Source: Methanobacterium sp. UBA279
GTDB taxonomy: Archaea; Methanobacteriota; Methanobacteria; Methanobacteriales; Methanobacteriaceae
Length of the DNA: 17,604 nt
NCBI GenBank assembly: GCA_002502855.1
Contig: DAQK01000050.1
Coordinates: 1-17,604 of the forward strand
Direction of reading: 5' to 3'
A program made the position numbers and the translations under genes. The notes below the pieces were generated by a model. The model saw nothing but the letters and a program-made list of their open reading frames with translations. It was not told the origin of the DNA and did not search any database. Of this stretch, positions 1-7,477 are shown piece after piece. How positions within the stretch are numbered: the stretch's first letter is position 1; every line of letters begins with the position of its first letter.

Positions 1-12
1 ATTTCTTTTGTT

Positions 13-54
13 TTAAATTGGATTTTTTAAAATGGATTTCCTTAAATTGGATTT
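13..54. repeat. Three short tandem repeats at the end of rpoB2
   Basis: Three near-identical 13-base copies, TTAAATTGGATTT (13-25), TTAAAATGGATTT (27-39) and TTAAATTGGATTT (42-54), are spaced 14-15 bases apart. They cover the last codons and stop of rpoB2 and the start of the gap to the next gene. They look like a small slippage expansion of the operon spacer; no function is apparent. Confidence 0.6.
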
Positions 55-1532
55 ACCATCTTCATTTTCTTAATAACATCCTCGAGTTCCTGTGGATCTG
101 AACCTTCTGATATCTTGGCCAGTATGGCCAGGTTTTTCACCAGACCACAGTTCGGTCCCTCGGGAGTCTCGTTGGGACATATTTTCCCGAACTGGGTGGG
201 GTGCAGGTCACGGGCTTCGAAGTGAGGTTGGCTCCTCGAGAGTGGTGAAACAACCCTTTTAAGGTGGGATAGGGTTCCCATGTAACTGGTTCTGTCCAGT
301 AACTGGCTTACACCGGCTCGTCCTCCGACCCAGTTTCCGGTGGCTATGGCGTGTTTGATGTTCTCGGTTAAGACGTCGGAACGTACCGCCTGTTTTACAG
401 AGGGTTCTTTTCCCCGTGCGAGGCTTCTCTCCAGCTGGTAGGTCATGTCCCTGGTTAAACTGGTGAAGGCCACTCTGAAGAGGTCTTCCATTAAATCCCC
501 GGATACCCGGAGTCTCTTGTTGGCGTAGTGGTCCTTATCGTGTGGTTCTCTCTTATCGAAAATTACCTGTAAGAGCATTTCAGCCATCTCTGCCAGGTAA
601 GTGGCTTTTTCAGCCCTTTTTTCTGGCTCTACACCGATATGCGGTAGTAAGTATCGGTCTATTACGTCTTCTGCCCTTTTAATCCGGTATTCCTCGGTCA
701 TTCCCTTGGCTACCCGGTTACCGATGTACTTGATGGCGTCGTAGTTGTTTGTAATCTCGGATGTCTGTATATCATCTATGAGGAGGAATTGTATGTCGCT
801 TTCTTCGGATATGCTGTTTACCAGGTCTTTATCTGTCTCGAGACCCAGTGCTCTGAGCAATACTACGAGTGGTATTTCTCCTGGGACGTATGGGAAGGAT
901 ATCCTGAGGAAAACACCTTTTTTACGTGGTTTCCTGTACTCCAGGGTGATTCTTGCCCTGAATCCGCTTTTTATGGATGTTACGATGGCTCTGGCGCGTC
1001 TGTCTTCTTTTTCGCCTATCCGCTCCAGTATGATCTTGTTGGGAGCTATCTCTTCCATGGTTACGATGGCCCTTTCTGAGCCGTTTACTATGAAGTATCC
1101 GCCTGGATCCTGGGGGTCTTCCCCGTTGTCTTCAAGCTCTTTTTCATTCAATCCATTCAGGTGGCATATGTTTGATTTCAACATCACCGGCATTTCACCT
1201 ATGTACACGTTTTCCATTTCCTGCTCTTCCTCTCCCTTAATCAGGGACATCTCCAGGTACATGTGGGCGGAGTAGGTGAGGTTTCGCAGTCTGGCCTGTG
1301 TGGGAAAGATTTTACTCTTGGATCCATCTGCTTCTTTTATGAAAGGCTTTTTAATTGTTAGGTTTCCTGTTTTTATGGAATATTCACCCTGTTCGAGAAC
1401 AATGGGCTCTGTTATGTCTATTATATCCTGTATTCTGTGGTCTACAAAGTCGTTATACGATTTGATGTGGTGGTCTACCAGATTGTATTCATCAAAAAAT
1501 GCATCAACCAGTCCCCATGCATTTTGAACCAT
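42..1532 (-). CDS. rpoB2: DNA-directed RNA polymerase subunit B'' (N-terminal half of split subunit B)
   Basis: Catalytic-core subunit of the archaeal RNA polymerase. The 496 residues correspond to the N-terminal half of Rpb2/beta: protrusion, lobe and the start of the fork. Visible landmarks are the early DPGGYFIVNGSE stretch, and near the C terminus RTSYMGTLSHLKR, the SPLSRSQPHFEARDLHP segment and ETPEGPNCGLVKNL, just after which the protein ends. This break point is the known split of subunit B in methanogens, so the other half (B', rpoB1) should lie directly beyond the left window edge. The start is the ATG at 1532, because a GGAGG site sits 6 bases upstream and the product begins MVQNAWG; the ATG ten codons further up adds a non-family MIIIYFWRNL leader. 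It lies 183 bases downstream of rpoH in an AT-rich gap with several possible TATA boxes. Confidence 0.97.
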   Translation of the reverse strand: MVQNAWGLVDAFFDEYNLVDHHIKSYNDFVDHRIQDIIDITEPIVLEQGEYSIKTGNLTIKKPFIKEADGSKSKIFPTQARLRNLTYSAHMYLEMSLIKGEEEQEMENVYIGEMPVMLKSNICHLNGLNEKELEDNGEDPQDPGGYFIVNGSERAIVTMEEIAPNKIILERIGEKEDRRARAIVTSIKSGFRARITLEYRKPRKKGVFLRISFPYVPGEIPLVVLLRALGLETDKDLVNSISEESDIQFLLIDDIQTSEITNNYDAIKYIGNRVAKGMTEEYRIKRAEDVIDRYLLPHIGVEPEKRAEKATYLAEMAEMLLQVIFDKREPHDKDHYANKRLRVSGDLMEDLFRVAFTSLTRDMTYQLERSLARGKEPSVKQAVRSDVLTENIKHAIATGNWVGGRAGVSQLLDRTSYMGTLSHLKRVVSPLSRSQPHFEARDLHPTQFGKICPNETPEGPNCGLVKNLAILAKISEGSDPQELEDVIKKMKMVNPI

Positions 1533-1715
1533 TAAATTCCTCCAAAAATAAATTATAATCATAGCTTTTTTGCCTTTGAAACTAAAATTATATTAATAAC
1601 TTCTATTATATTATTAATATTATCCTATTAGTATATTATTATATTGTATGACTTTTTCTGTATAAATTAATTTCATTATACAACTCGTTATCATAAATAA
1701 ATCCTGTTCCAAATC

Positions 1716-1946
1716 TTAAAGAACTAAACGATAGGTAACAAATTTTCCAGCAGTATGGCTCTTCCTGGTAATCTTCAAAATATCTCCCGATTTTGCACCA
1801 ATTTCTTTGACAACGGGATCATCAGCTTTAATCTTAGGAAGTTGCTCTTGGTGGACGTTTAATTGTTTTATTACTTTATTTGCTTCAGTCTTAGACAAAA
1901 TAGCATGATCTGGAACTAATTTGTGTTTTAAAATATCCTTCTTCAC
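1716..1946 (-). CDS. rpoH: DNA-directed RNA polymerase subunit H (RPB5 C-terminal homologue)
   Basis: Small 76-residue RNA polymerase subunit, the archaeal counterpart of the C-terminal assembly domain of eukaryotic RPB5. Family features seen are the N-terminal HKLVPDHAILSK segment, KIKADDPVVKEIGAKSGDILKI in the middle (the DP..K..G...GD..KI signature), and a C-terminal RKSHTAGKFVTYRLV. Length is normal for archaea. The start is GTG at 1946, placed by a GGAGG site at 1954-1958 seven bases upstream; the ATG at 1951-1953 overlaps that site and is not usable. The gene begins only 28 bases after the 3' end of tRNA-Lys, with no AT-rich promoter between, so it is probably transcribed with tRNA-Asp and tRNA-Lys. 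rpoB2 follows, in the usual archaeal order rpoH-rpoB2-rpoB1. Confidence 0.96.
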   Translation of the reverse strand: MKKDILKHKLVPDHAILSKTEANKVIKQLNVHQEQLPKIKADDPVVKEIGAKSGDILKITRKSHTAGKFVTYRLVL

Positions 1947-1974
1947 AATACATCCTCCAGCTAAAAATCAAGAA

Positions 1975-2048
<74 letters not shown>

Positions 2049-2052
2049 CAAA

Positions 2053-2125
<73 letters not shown>

Positions 2126-2193
2126 GCTCTTTAGAACGAGAGTAAACTTGATTATACCTGTGCCAGCATAAGTACTTTTGTTTTTACAGCCAT

Positions 2194-2205
2194 GATATAT
2201 ATACT
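2194..2205 (-). promoter_or_regulatory. Candidate TATA box for tRNA-Asp/tRNA-Lys/rpoH
   Basis: Minus strand reads AGTATATATATC here, about 70-80 bases upstream of tRNA-Asp, in the only long gap of the tRNA cluster. Initiation about 25 bases downstream would give a roughly 50-base leader trimmed by RNase P. A weaker TATAAT at about 2151-2157 is an alternative that would start transcription almost at the tRNA 5' end. Which one is used cannot be told from sequence. Confidence 0.45.
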
Positions 2206-2286
2206 TTACGCACAGGACCAAAATTTAAAGTTTCAAATAACTTTCTCCCATTAATTCAAATATTTTCTCATTTTGTAATAAAAGAA

Positions 2287-2361
<75 letters not shown>

Positions 2362-2367
2362 CACATA

Positions 2368-2444
<77 letters not shown>

Positions 2445-2477
2445 CCATTTTAAATTTAAACCATGTGTACCACAGTT

Positions 2478-2556
<79 letters not shown>

Positions 2557-2577
2557 ATTAGGTATTGGAAATGTTGG

Positions 2578-2587
2578 CTTAAATAGT
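2578..2587 (-). promoter_or_regulatory. Candidate TATA box for the tRNA-Thr/Pro/Tyr transcript
   Basis: Minus strand reads ACTATTTAAG, preceded by an A-rich BRE-like stretch. Its centre is about 29 bases upstream of the tRNA-Thr 5' end, the distance expected if transcription starts within a few bases of the tRNA. Confidence 0.6.
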
Positions 2588-2680
2588 TTTTGGTGAACTT
2601 TTTCCGATTAAAAGGTGAAGCATCCCACAAATTATAAGCAGATATTAGATGGATTATGGTTTAAAAGTTTTACAGAAAAA

Positions 2681-3907
2681 TTACAATTTAAACTTACCCT
2701 TGGCCTGTTTTAAAACATCTACCACAGGCAATTCCTCCCCTGCCAGGAGGCTGATGGAAGCGCCACCGCCGCTGCTGATATGGTCAATTCCAGAAAGGCC
2801 CATCTGATTGGCTGCCGCAGCCAGATGCCCCCCACCAATTATGGAAAGTCCGGGTGAGGATGCTATGGCGTTTAAAATATCTTCTGTGCCTATACTGAAT
2901 CTTTCCTCTTCAAACACACCGGCAGGACCGTTTGCAAAGAGTGTACCCGCTCCTCTGATTATCTTAGCATACTCATTTATGGTATCTGAGCCAATATCAT
3001 ATATGGACTTGTTTGGAATTTCCTTCACGGAAAATTCCTTCCTTTCATTATCCACCGGTATGGCCACGTCCTTGGGATATAATATTTTACCTTTAAACTC
3101 CTCCAGTAACTTGCTGGCCTTCAGGACCAAATCACAATAATCCTTCTTTTTGATGAAGTCCTTGTTTACCTGTTTTATATCTACTCCAGCACCCCAGAGG
3201 AAGATGTTGGCCACCAGCCCAGTGGTGAGGATATAATCGGCACTGCCCTTTCTTAAGACATTTTCTGCAATGGTGATAGAATCATCAACCTTCACTCCTC
3301 CTAAAACATAGACACAGGGCCTTTCCACATTATAAACCGCATTGTATAATATTTTAAGCTCCCTTTCCATCACTCTCCCCGCTGCTGACGGTATTTTGAG
3401 TGCAAATCCTACCAGGGAAGGCTGTGACCTGTGGGCGGCTGCAAATGCGTCGTTGATATAATAATCCACTAGTGGAGTGAGTTTCTTCACCAGATGGGTT
3501 TCCGCCTGTAGTTCAGGGTCCCTCTTTAAGACTTCCTCGGAGTAAAAACGGACATTCTCCAGGACAAGGATTTCCCCACTTTTAAGTTTGGATATACGGA
3601 TTCGAGCATTGCTTCCGAATATATCATCCACGTATTTAACTGGTTTTCCCAGTATCTCAGATAAGGCTTCCGCATGATACATTAGGGTGGTGAAATCTGC
3701 TTTTCCGGGACGGCTCTGGTGGGCCAGTAAAACCGTCTTAGCACCTTTATCCGAGAGCTCTCCAACGGTCTCTGCATGGAGTTTGATTCTGGTATCATCC
3801 AGTAAAAGACCGCTTTTAGGATCTACAGGGGAATTAACATCCACCCTGACCAAGACCGTCTTATCCTTCACTTTTAAATCATCCATTGTGTAGAAGTCCA
3901 GGAACAT
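2681..3907 (-). CDS. pgk: Phosphoglycerate kinase
   Basis: Cytoplasmic enzyme that transfers phosphate between 1,3-bisphosphoglycerate and ADP; in an autotrophic methanogen it mainly runs toward sugar synthesis. The 408 residues are full length for archaeal PGK. Substrate-side motifs are DVNSPVD (23-29), DDTR (37-40), HQSRPG (63-68), ENVRFYSEE (117-125) and NDAFAAAHR (152-160). Nucleotide-side motifs are GGVKVDDS (203-210), NGPAGVFE (326-333) and GGGHLAAA (358-365), with SSGGGAS near residue 380. The start at 3907 has a GAGGG site upstream and an N terminus (FYTMDD) placed before the first strand; the ATG at codon 8 has no such site. It follows tpiA by 96 bases. A TTTAAATA on the minus strand near 3970-3978 could be an extra promoter in that gap. 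Confidence 0.97.
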   Translation of the reverse strand: MFLDFYTMDDLKVKDKTVLVRVDVNSPVDPKSGLLLDDTRIKLHAETVGELSDKGAKTVLLAHQSRPGKADFTTLMYHAEALSEILGKPVKYVDDIFGSNARIRISKLKSGEILVLENVRFYSEEVLKRDPELQAETHLVKKLTPLVDYYINDAFAAAHRSQPSLVGFALKIPSAAGRVMERELKILYNAVYNVERPCVYVLGGVKVDDSITIAENVLRKGSADYILTTGLVANIFLWGAGVDIKQVNKDFIKKKDYCDLVLKASKLLEEFKGKILYPKDVAIPVDNERKEFSVKEIPNKSIYDIGSDTINEYAKIIRGAGTLFANGPAGVFEEERFSIGTEDILNAIASSPGLSIIGGGHLAAAANQMGLSGIDHISSGGGASISLLAGEELPVVDVLKQAKGKFKL

Positions 3908-4003
3908 TTTTATTACACCCTCTAATTACAATAATCTATCTACCCTATTTCCAACTTATTCCTTTTAGGTATTTAAAGTTCTTACCTTAAACTTCTTACC
4001 AGA

Positions 4004-4684
4004 TTAAATTTTACTTACCAGATCTGTAAGGGCTACTTTGGGGTCATCTGCCAGGATTATCCCCGAAGCCAGGAGCACACCTTCGCTTCCTAACTTCAAG
4101 GCGGCCTGCATATCATCGCCAGTGGAGATACCTGCACCGCATAAAACCTTCACTCCAGGATCTATCTGATGGATGACCTCTACCGTACCCTTCACTATCT
4201 CAGGTTCTGCTTGGGATACTGGTATACCGGATCCTATGAGTTCTGGTGGTTCAATAGCTACGAAGGTCGGTTTCAGGGTGGCTGCCGCTGCACTGGTTTC
4301 CACGTTGTTGGTGCAGACGACGCTGATAAGTTTGTGTTCCATCGCCTTGGCCACCACACTCTGGATATCCGCGAGCTTCATACGTATCTCAGAATGGTTT
4401 ATCAAAGTTCCAACAGCTCCTGCTTCCTTGATAGATTCAAGCAGCACGTTTCCGGTGTGTCCGCCTGCATCGACTGCATCTACGTGCTGGGCCAGCACCG
4501 GGATTTCTACTTCACTGGATATGCGCAAGAGGTCAGCATGCTGAGGTGCGACGGCGATGTTCACCCCAGTCTCCTGGGCCACCTCTTCTGATATTTCCGC
4601 AAGCTTAAGTGCGTTTTTTCCCGTGGATTCAAGGTATGTTTTAAAATTTAGAATTACCATGGGGGTTCTGGTGATTTCTTTCAT
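4004..4684 (-). CDS. tpiA: Triosephosphate isomerase, archaeal type
   Basis: Interconverts dihydroxyacetone phosphate and glyceraldehyde 3-phosphate. At 226 residues it is the short archaeal form, not the roughly 250-residue bacterial and eukaryotic one. Catalytic residues are visible: Asn13 and Lys15 in NFKTY, His97 in NHSE, and Glu145 in AIEPPELIGSG. Phosphate-binding loops are GAGIS (183-187) and LLASG (204-208). The ATG at 4684 has a GGAGG site seven bases away. It lies directly upstream of pgk on the same strand, and the pair makes a small central-carbon operon. An AT-rich stretch at about 4735-4750 (minus, AATAATTTTATG) may be the promoter, but this is weak. Confidence 0.97.
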   Translation of the reverse strand: MKEITRTPMVILNFKTYLESTGKNALKLAEISEEVAQETGVNIAVAPQHADLLRISSEVEIPVLAQHVDAVDAGGHTGNVLLESIKEAGAVGTLINHSEIRMKLADIQSVVAKAMEHKLISVVCTNNVETSAAAATLKPTFVAIEPPELIGSGIPVSQAEPEIVKGTVEVIHQIDPGVKVLCGAGISTGDDMQAALKLGSEGVLLASGIILADDPKVALTDLVSKI

Positions 4685-4805
4685 TAAATAGCCTCCAAAA
4701 AAGTATGCAATATCTATGTTTCCATTTATCAGAGGATCATAAAATTATTTGTGGTTTTATCTTTTGGATGGATATCTTGGATAGAAATTTCCAAAAAATT
4801 AATTC

Positions 4806-4848
4806 AAAAAAAAATAGGAATACAGTTGAAAAAAAAATTTCAACTGTA
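4806..4848 (-). terminator. Hairpin plus T9 terminator of the autolysin gene
   Basis: Perfect 11-bp inverted repeat TACAGTTGAAA (4821-4831) / TTTCAACTGTA (4838-4848) with a 6-base loop. On the minus strand it is followed by a run of nine T (4814-4806). This matches a terminator for the minus-strand gene ending at 4936 and separates it from tpiA. Confidence 0.7.
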
Positions 4849-4864
4849 AATTAGGTGTGTGTCA

Positions 4865-4902
4865 CAGACATTTTTCGGGGGGGGGGGGGGCGTGAATGTC
4901 TG
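4865..4902. repeat. G14 homopolymer inside an inverted repeat
   Basis: Fourteen consecutive G (4877-4890) lie in the loop of an 8-bp perfect inverted repeat, CAGACATT (4865-4872) / AATGTCTG (4895-4902). In the minus-strand mRNA of the autolysin this is a C14 tract in the 3' UTR, 34 bases past the stop codon. Such a tract is very unlikely by chance in AT-rich DNA and would be prone to length change. Confidence 0.85.
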
Positions 4903-4935
4903 AAATGAGATTTATTATGTTATTTTATATCATGT

Positions 4936-5802
4936 TCAGCACGAAGCTATTATCCTACCATATCTGCTGGCTGCTGTGTTGTTGAACATGGAATTAAACC
5001 CGTACGTCCTGTATGGAACATCAAACCAAGCCCCATTCTTGTAATACTGAACAGATCTATGGTTACTTGTATATGCAGTAGAGTACTGAACGATTCTGGC
5101 TTTAACTTTTGCTGCTTTAAGTTTTTTGTACAGATAATCACTCATGGCCCAGCAATCGCCTCTTCCATATCTTTCGATACCTTCTGCATTACTGATTCCA
5201 CTACCATATCCAAACTTAGCTGCCTTTTTAAAAATTGCATCAATGGTTGCTGGACTGCCTTCTGATGTAGATTTCGTGGTGCTCCATGATTTCACTGATA
5301 CTGTATTGGGTAGTCGGTTGTTTGTTTTATAGAAGGCCACGATTTTTGAGTAGGTGTAGATGAGGTTGTCGGGATTCATGTTTCCCTTGGATGTGGTTAT
5401 GAAGTTGGGTAACCTTCCGTTGGTGTTTACAAAAGTGGTGATTTTACCGGCCAGTTCAATGTATTCACTTTTAGATAGGGTACCGGTCTTTACGTTTTCG
5501 ACTGGTTTGGGTGCTTTAGCAATGGTTTTTACTGTAACTGATTTTTTACTGTTCTTGTTGAGGTTGGTCACTGTTGAGGATAAGATGTACAGGTACTGTG
5601 CAGATGTTACCTTTTTACTGCCCACCGTTACAGTGGTTGGAACTGCCTTTTTAGTTTCAACATAATTTTTAACTGTATCTGCAGATTTAACAACAGAATT
5701 CGCATCTACAGTAGTAGTGTTAGCAGCAGAAACAGCACTAATACTGAAAGCCATTACTATAGCAAATAACATCAGTACTGGGATAATAAACTTATAATTA
5801 AT
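4936..5802 (-). CDS. Secreted pseudomurein endoisopeptidase-like autolysin
   Basis: Likely cell-wall hydrolase that cuts peptide cross-links in pseudomurein. In 288-residue numbering: signal peptide 1-26 ending ISAVSA, two pseudomurein-binding repeats (about 37-82 and 111-170, the latter with TNGRLPNF and NNRLPNTV), then a transglutaminase-like domain from about 186 with a Cys-His-Asp triad: Cys217 in GRGDCWAM, His248 in TSNHRS, Asp261 in AWFDVPY. This layout resembles the phage/prophage enzymes PeiW and PeiP, but no phage genes surround it, so I infer a host autolysin. Start choice: GGAGG at 5810-5814 is seven bases from an in-frame ATT at 5802, which gives a signal peptide with a basic N-region (NYKFII); the first ATG, at 5772, has no binding site near it and lacks that charge. 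If ATT is wrong, the gene is 4936-5772, 278 residues. Function unproven; family call strong. Confidence 0.87.
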   Translation of the reverse strand: MNYKFIIPVLMLFAIVMAFSISAVSAANTTTVDANSVVKSADTVKNYVETKKAVPTTVTVGSKKVTSAQYLYILSSTVTNLNKNSKKSVTVKTIAKAPKPVENVKTGTLSKSEYIELAGKITTFVNTNGRLPNFITTSKGNMNPDNLIYTYSKIVAFYKTNNRLPNTVSVKSWSTTKSTSEGSPATIDAIFKKAAKFGYGSGISNAEGIERYGRGDCWAMSDYLYKKLKAAKVKARIVQYSTAYTSNHRSVQYYKNGAWFDVPYRTYGFNSMFNNTAASRYGRIIASC

Positions 5803-5875
5803 TTTACCGCCTCCAATTCCCTATATTCAATATATAGGAAAGTTTCTTGGACAATCCATATTCACATTTGTATAG

Positions 5876-5883
5876 TATATAAA
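5876..5883 (-). promoter_or_regulatory. TATA box of the autolysin gene
   Basis: Minus strand reads AAAAGCTTTATATACTA, a textbook BRE plus TATA box. Initiation near 5853 would leave a leader of about 50 bases before the ATT at 5802. This supports translation starting near the GGAGG site. Confidence 0.7.
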
Positions 5884-6224
5884 GCTTTTGATTTTATTCT
5901 CGCAAAAAAACGTTTATAATGCTCTTTTTTTGATTTACGAATCACTGTGAGCTTTAATATCAGAAGATATCTAGAGAACCCTTCTTCAATTACCGGTTCA
6001 GCTAACCAAGATATTTTTAATGTTGTTTATCAAAAAGAACTGCATTAAATGGTTTTCTAAAGTATATAAGGACCGCCCAATCAGCAAATAACCATAATAA
6101 TCGTTTAATCCGAAAAATAATAAAAAATTAAAGGGAAATATATTAATTAAAAGACTATTTATCTTTTATATCTATAACAAGAGAGTTTTAAACAATTTAA
6201 CTGATCTGTAACATAGGATGGGTA
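5884..6224. other. Divergent intergenic region, no gene seen
   Basis: AT-rich DNA between the autolysin promoter and the taw1 promoter. I find no ORF with a ribosome binding site, no tRNA and no clear repeat. A good TATA-like element, AAAGTATATAAGG, is present at 6058-6071 with no gene at the expected distance; it might belong to an unannotated small RNA or be chance. GC-richer DNA (GGACCGCCC) directly follows it. Confidence 0.5.
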
Positions 6225-6232
6225 TTTATATA
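6225..6232 (+). promoter_or_regulatory. TATA box of taw1
   Basis: TTTATATA on the plus strand, 65-72 bases upstream of the taw1 ATG. Initiation near 6255 would give a leader of about 40 bases containing the AAGGAG site at 6286-6291. Confidence 0.6.
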
Positions 6233-6296
6233 TTACATAAATTATTTAGTACAGATAAATCCTAACCATTAATTAAACAAGTTTTAAGGAGTTTAA

Positions 6297-7211
6297 ATGC
6301 CGCTGACCATTCACGATTTTAGAGACCTGGAAAAGAAGGGATACCGGTTTGTTGGTCCAAAAAACCATGCCGCAGCCAAGATATGCCACTGGACCAAGAA
6401 GAGCATAGTAGGTGAAGGGGTATGCTACAAAGAGAAATTTTATGGGATAGAAAGCCACCGCTGTTTGCAGATGTCCCCCAGCATCTCCTACTGCCATCAT
6501 AAATGCCTCTTCTGCTGGAGGGACATATCCATAACCGAGACAGAATGGAACGAAGAATACGACGAACCAGCAGATATCATCGACGGCTGCATAGAAGCCC
6601 AGAAAAATCTCCTATGCGGTTTCTTCGGAAACCCTAATTCAGACCCCAAGAAGCTCGCAGAGTGCAAGGAACCCAACAACGCGGCCATCTCCCTGGCCGG
6701 GGAGCCCATGCTCTACCCGCTGATAGATGACCTGCTGGTTGAATTTAGAAGAAGAGATTTCACCACGTTCTTAGTGAGTAATGGGCTTTCACCCTCACGT
6801 CTCGAAAGCTTAGAGGTAGAGCCCACCCAACTGTACATCTCACTCGACGCGCCCACACAAGAAATATATAAAGGACTGTGCGACCCCCAGATAGAAAAGG
6901 GTTGGGAGAAATTGAATGAATCCCTGGACATGTTATCCAGTTTCAACTCCCGGACTGTGATCCGCATGACCTGTGTTAAAGACTACAACATGAGCCATCC
7001 CGAGGAATACGCCCGTTTAATAGAAAGGAGCAACCCAGATTTCGTGGAGATCAAGGCATACATGTACGTGGGAAACTCCAGGAAAAGATTGGAATTCAGT
7101 AACATGCCCCGTAACCAGGATATCTATGATTTCGCAAGTTCCATAGCAGAACTATGCGGCCGGGAAATAGTGAATGAATCCCGGGAAAGCAGGGTTGTTC
7201 TGCTGGAATAA
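6297..7211 (+). CDS. taw1: 4-demethylwyosine synthase, tRNA-Phe modification (TYW1/Taw1)
   Basis: Radical SAM enzyme that condenses N1-methylguanosine 37 of tRNA-Phe with pyruvate to form the tricyclic wyosine base. In the 304 residues, the radical SAM cluster motif is Cys66-X3-Cys70-X2-Cys73 (YCHHKCLFCW). Cys30, Cys43 and Cys56 precede it at the spacing (13, 13, then 10 residues) that holds the second 4Fe-4S cluster in characterised archaeal TYW1. SLAGEPMLYP is the SAM-binding GEP motif, and SNGL and YISLDAP follow as barrel strands. Like archaeal forms it lacks the N-terminal flavodoxin domain of eukaryotic TYW1. The ATG has AAGGAG just upstream. It stands alone on the plus strand, and T-rich DNA after 7212 probably terminates it. 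Confidence 0.95.
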   Translation: MPLTIHDFRDLEKKGYRFVGPKNHAAAKICHWTKKSIVGEGVCYKEKFYGIESHRCLQMSPSISYCHHKCLFCWRDISITETEWNEEYDEPADIIDGCIEAQKNLLCGFFGNPNSDPKKLAECKEPNNAAISLAGEPMLYPLIDDLLVEFRRRDFTTFLVSNGLSPSRLESLEVEPTQLYISLDAPTQEIYKGLCDPQIEKGWEKLNESLDMLSSFNSRTVIRMTCVKDYNMSHPEEYARLIERSNPDFVEIKAYMYVGNSRKRLEFSNMPRNQDIYDFASSIAELCGREIVNESRESRVVLLE

Positions 7212-7265
7212 AAAAAAGAGATTTTGATTTTTTAGGTTTTCTATTGGTTATATCGCATTTTTTAA

Positions 7266-7318
7266 AGTGGAATAATTTTCATAGTGGAATAATTTTCTTT
7301 AAGTAGGAATAAATTTTC
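7266..7318. repeat. Three short tandem repeats downstream of taw1
   Basis: Copies are AGTGGAATAATTTTC (7266-7280), the same again (7283-7297), and a diverged AGTAGGAATAAATTTTC (7302-7318). They sit in the 266-base gap between taw1 and the DUF1002 gene. Either slippage products or repeated binding sites; nothing further can be said. Confidence 0.7.
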
Positions 7319-7372
7319 ATCCAGAGTATTACAATACTTCTTTCTTGCAAAGTAATATCCCTTATAGAAGAT

Positions 7373-7380
7373 CATATATA
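7373..7380 (+). promoter_or_regulatory. Candidate TATA box of the DUF1002 gene
   Basis: CATATATA on the plus strand, about 100 bases upstream of the start codon. Initiation near 7402 would give a purine-rich leader of about 75 bases. Moderate support only. Confidence 0.4.
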
Positions 7381-7477
7381 CTTTATTCGCCAAGAGTACA
7401 AATGAAATCAAATATTTTAAAAAATAGAAAATAAAAAGAAAAAAAGAATAGAAAAAGAAAATTTTTAGGTGATGGAC

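Noticed and set aside
745..1275. 176-codon plus-strand ORF
   Set aside because: Shadow of rpoB2 in the opposite strand; low-complexity composition and no binding site. The same applies to the long antisense ORFs in pgk, sucC, korB, korA and the propeller gene.
1533..1562. Ten-codon N-terminal extension of rpoB2
   Set aside because: The GGAGG site lies inside it and fits the ATG at 1532; the extra residues are not family-like.
4936..5802. Autolysin as part of a prophage
   Set aside because: Flanking genes (tpiA, taw1) are core genes and no integrase, capsid or terminase is seen.
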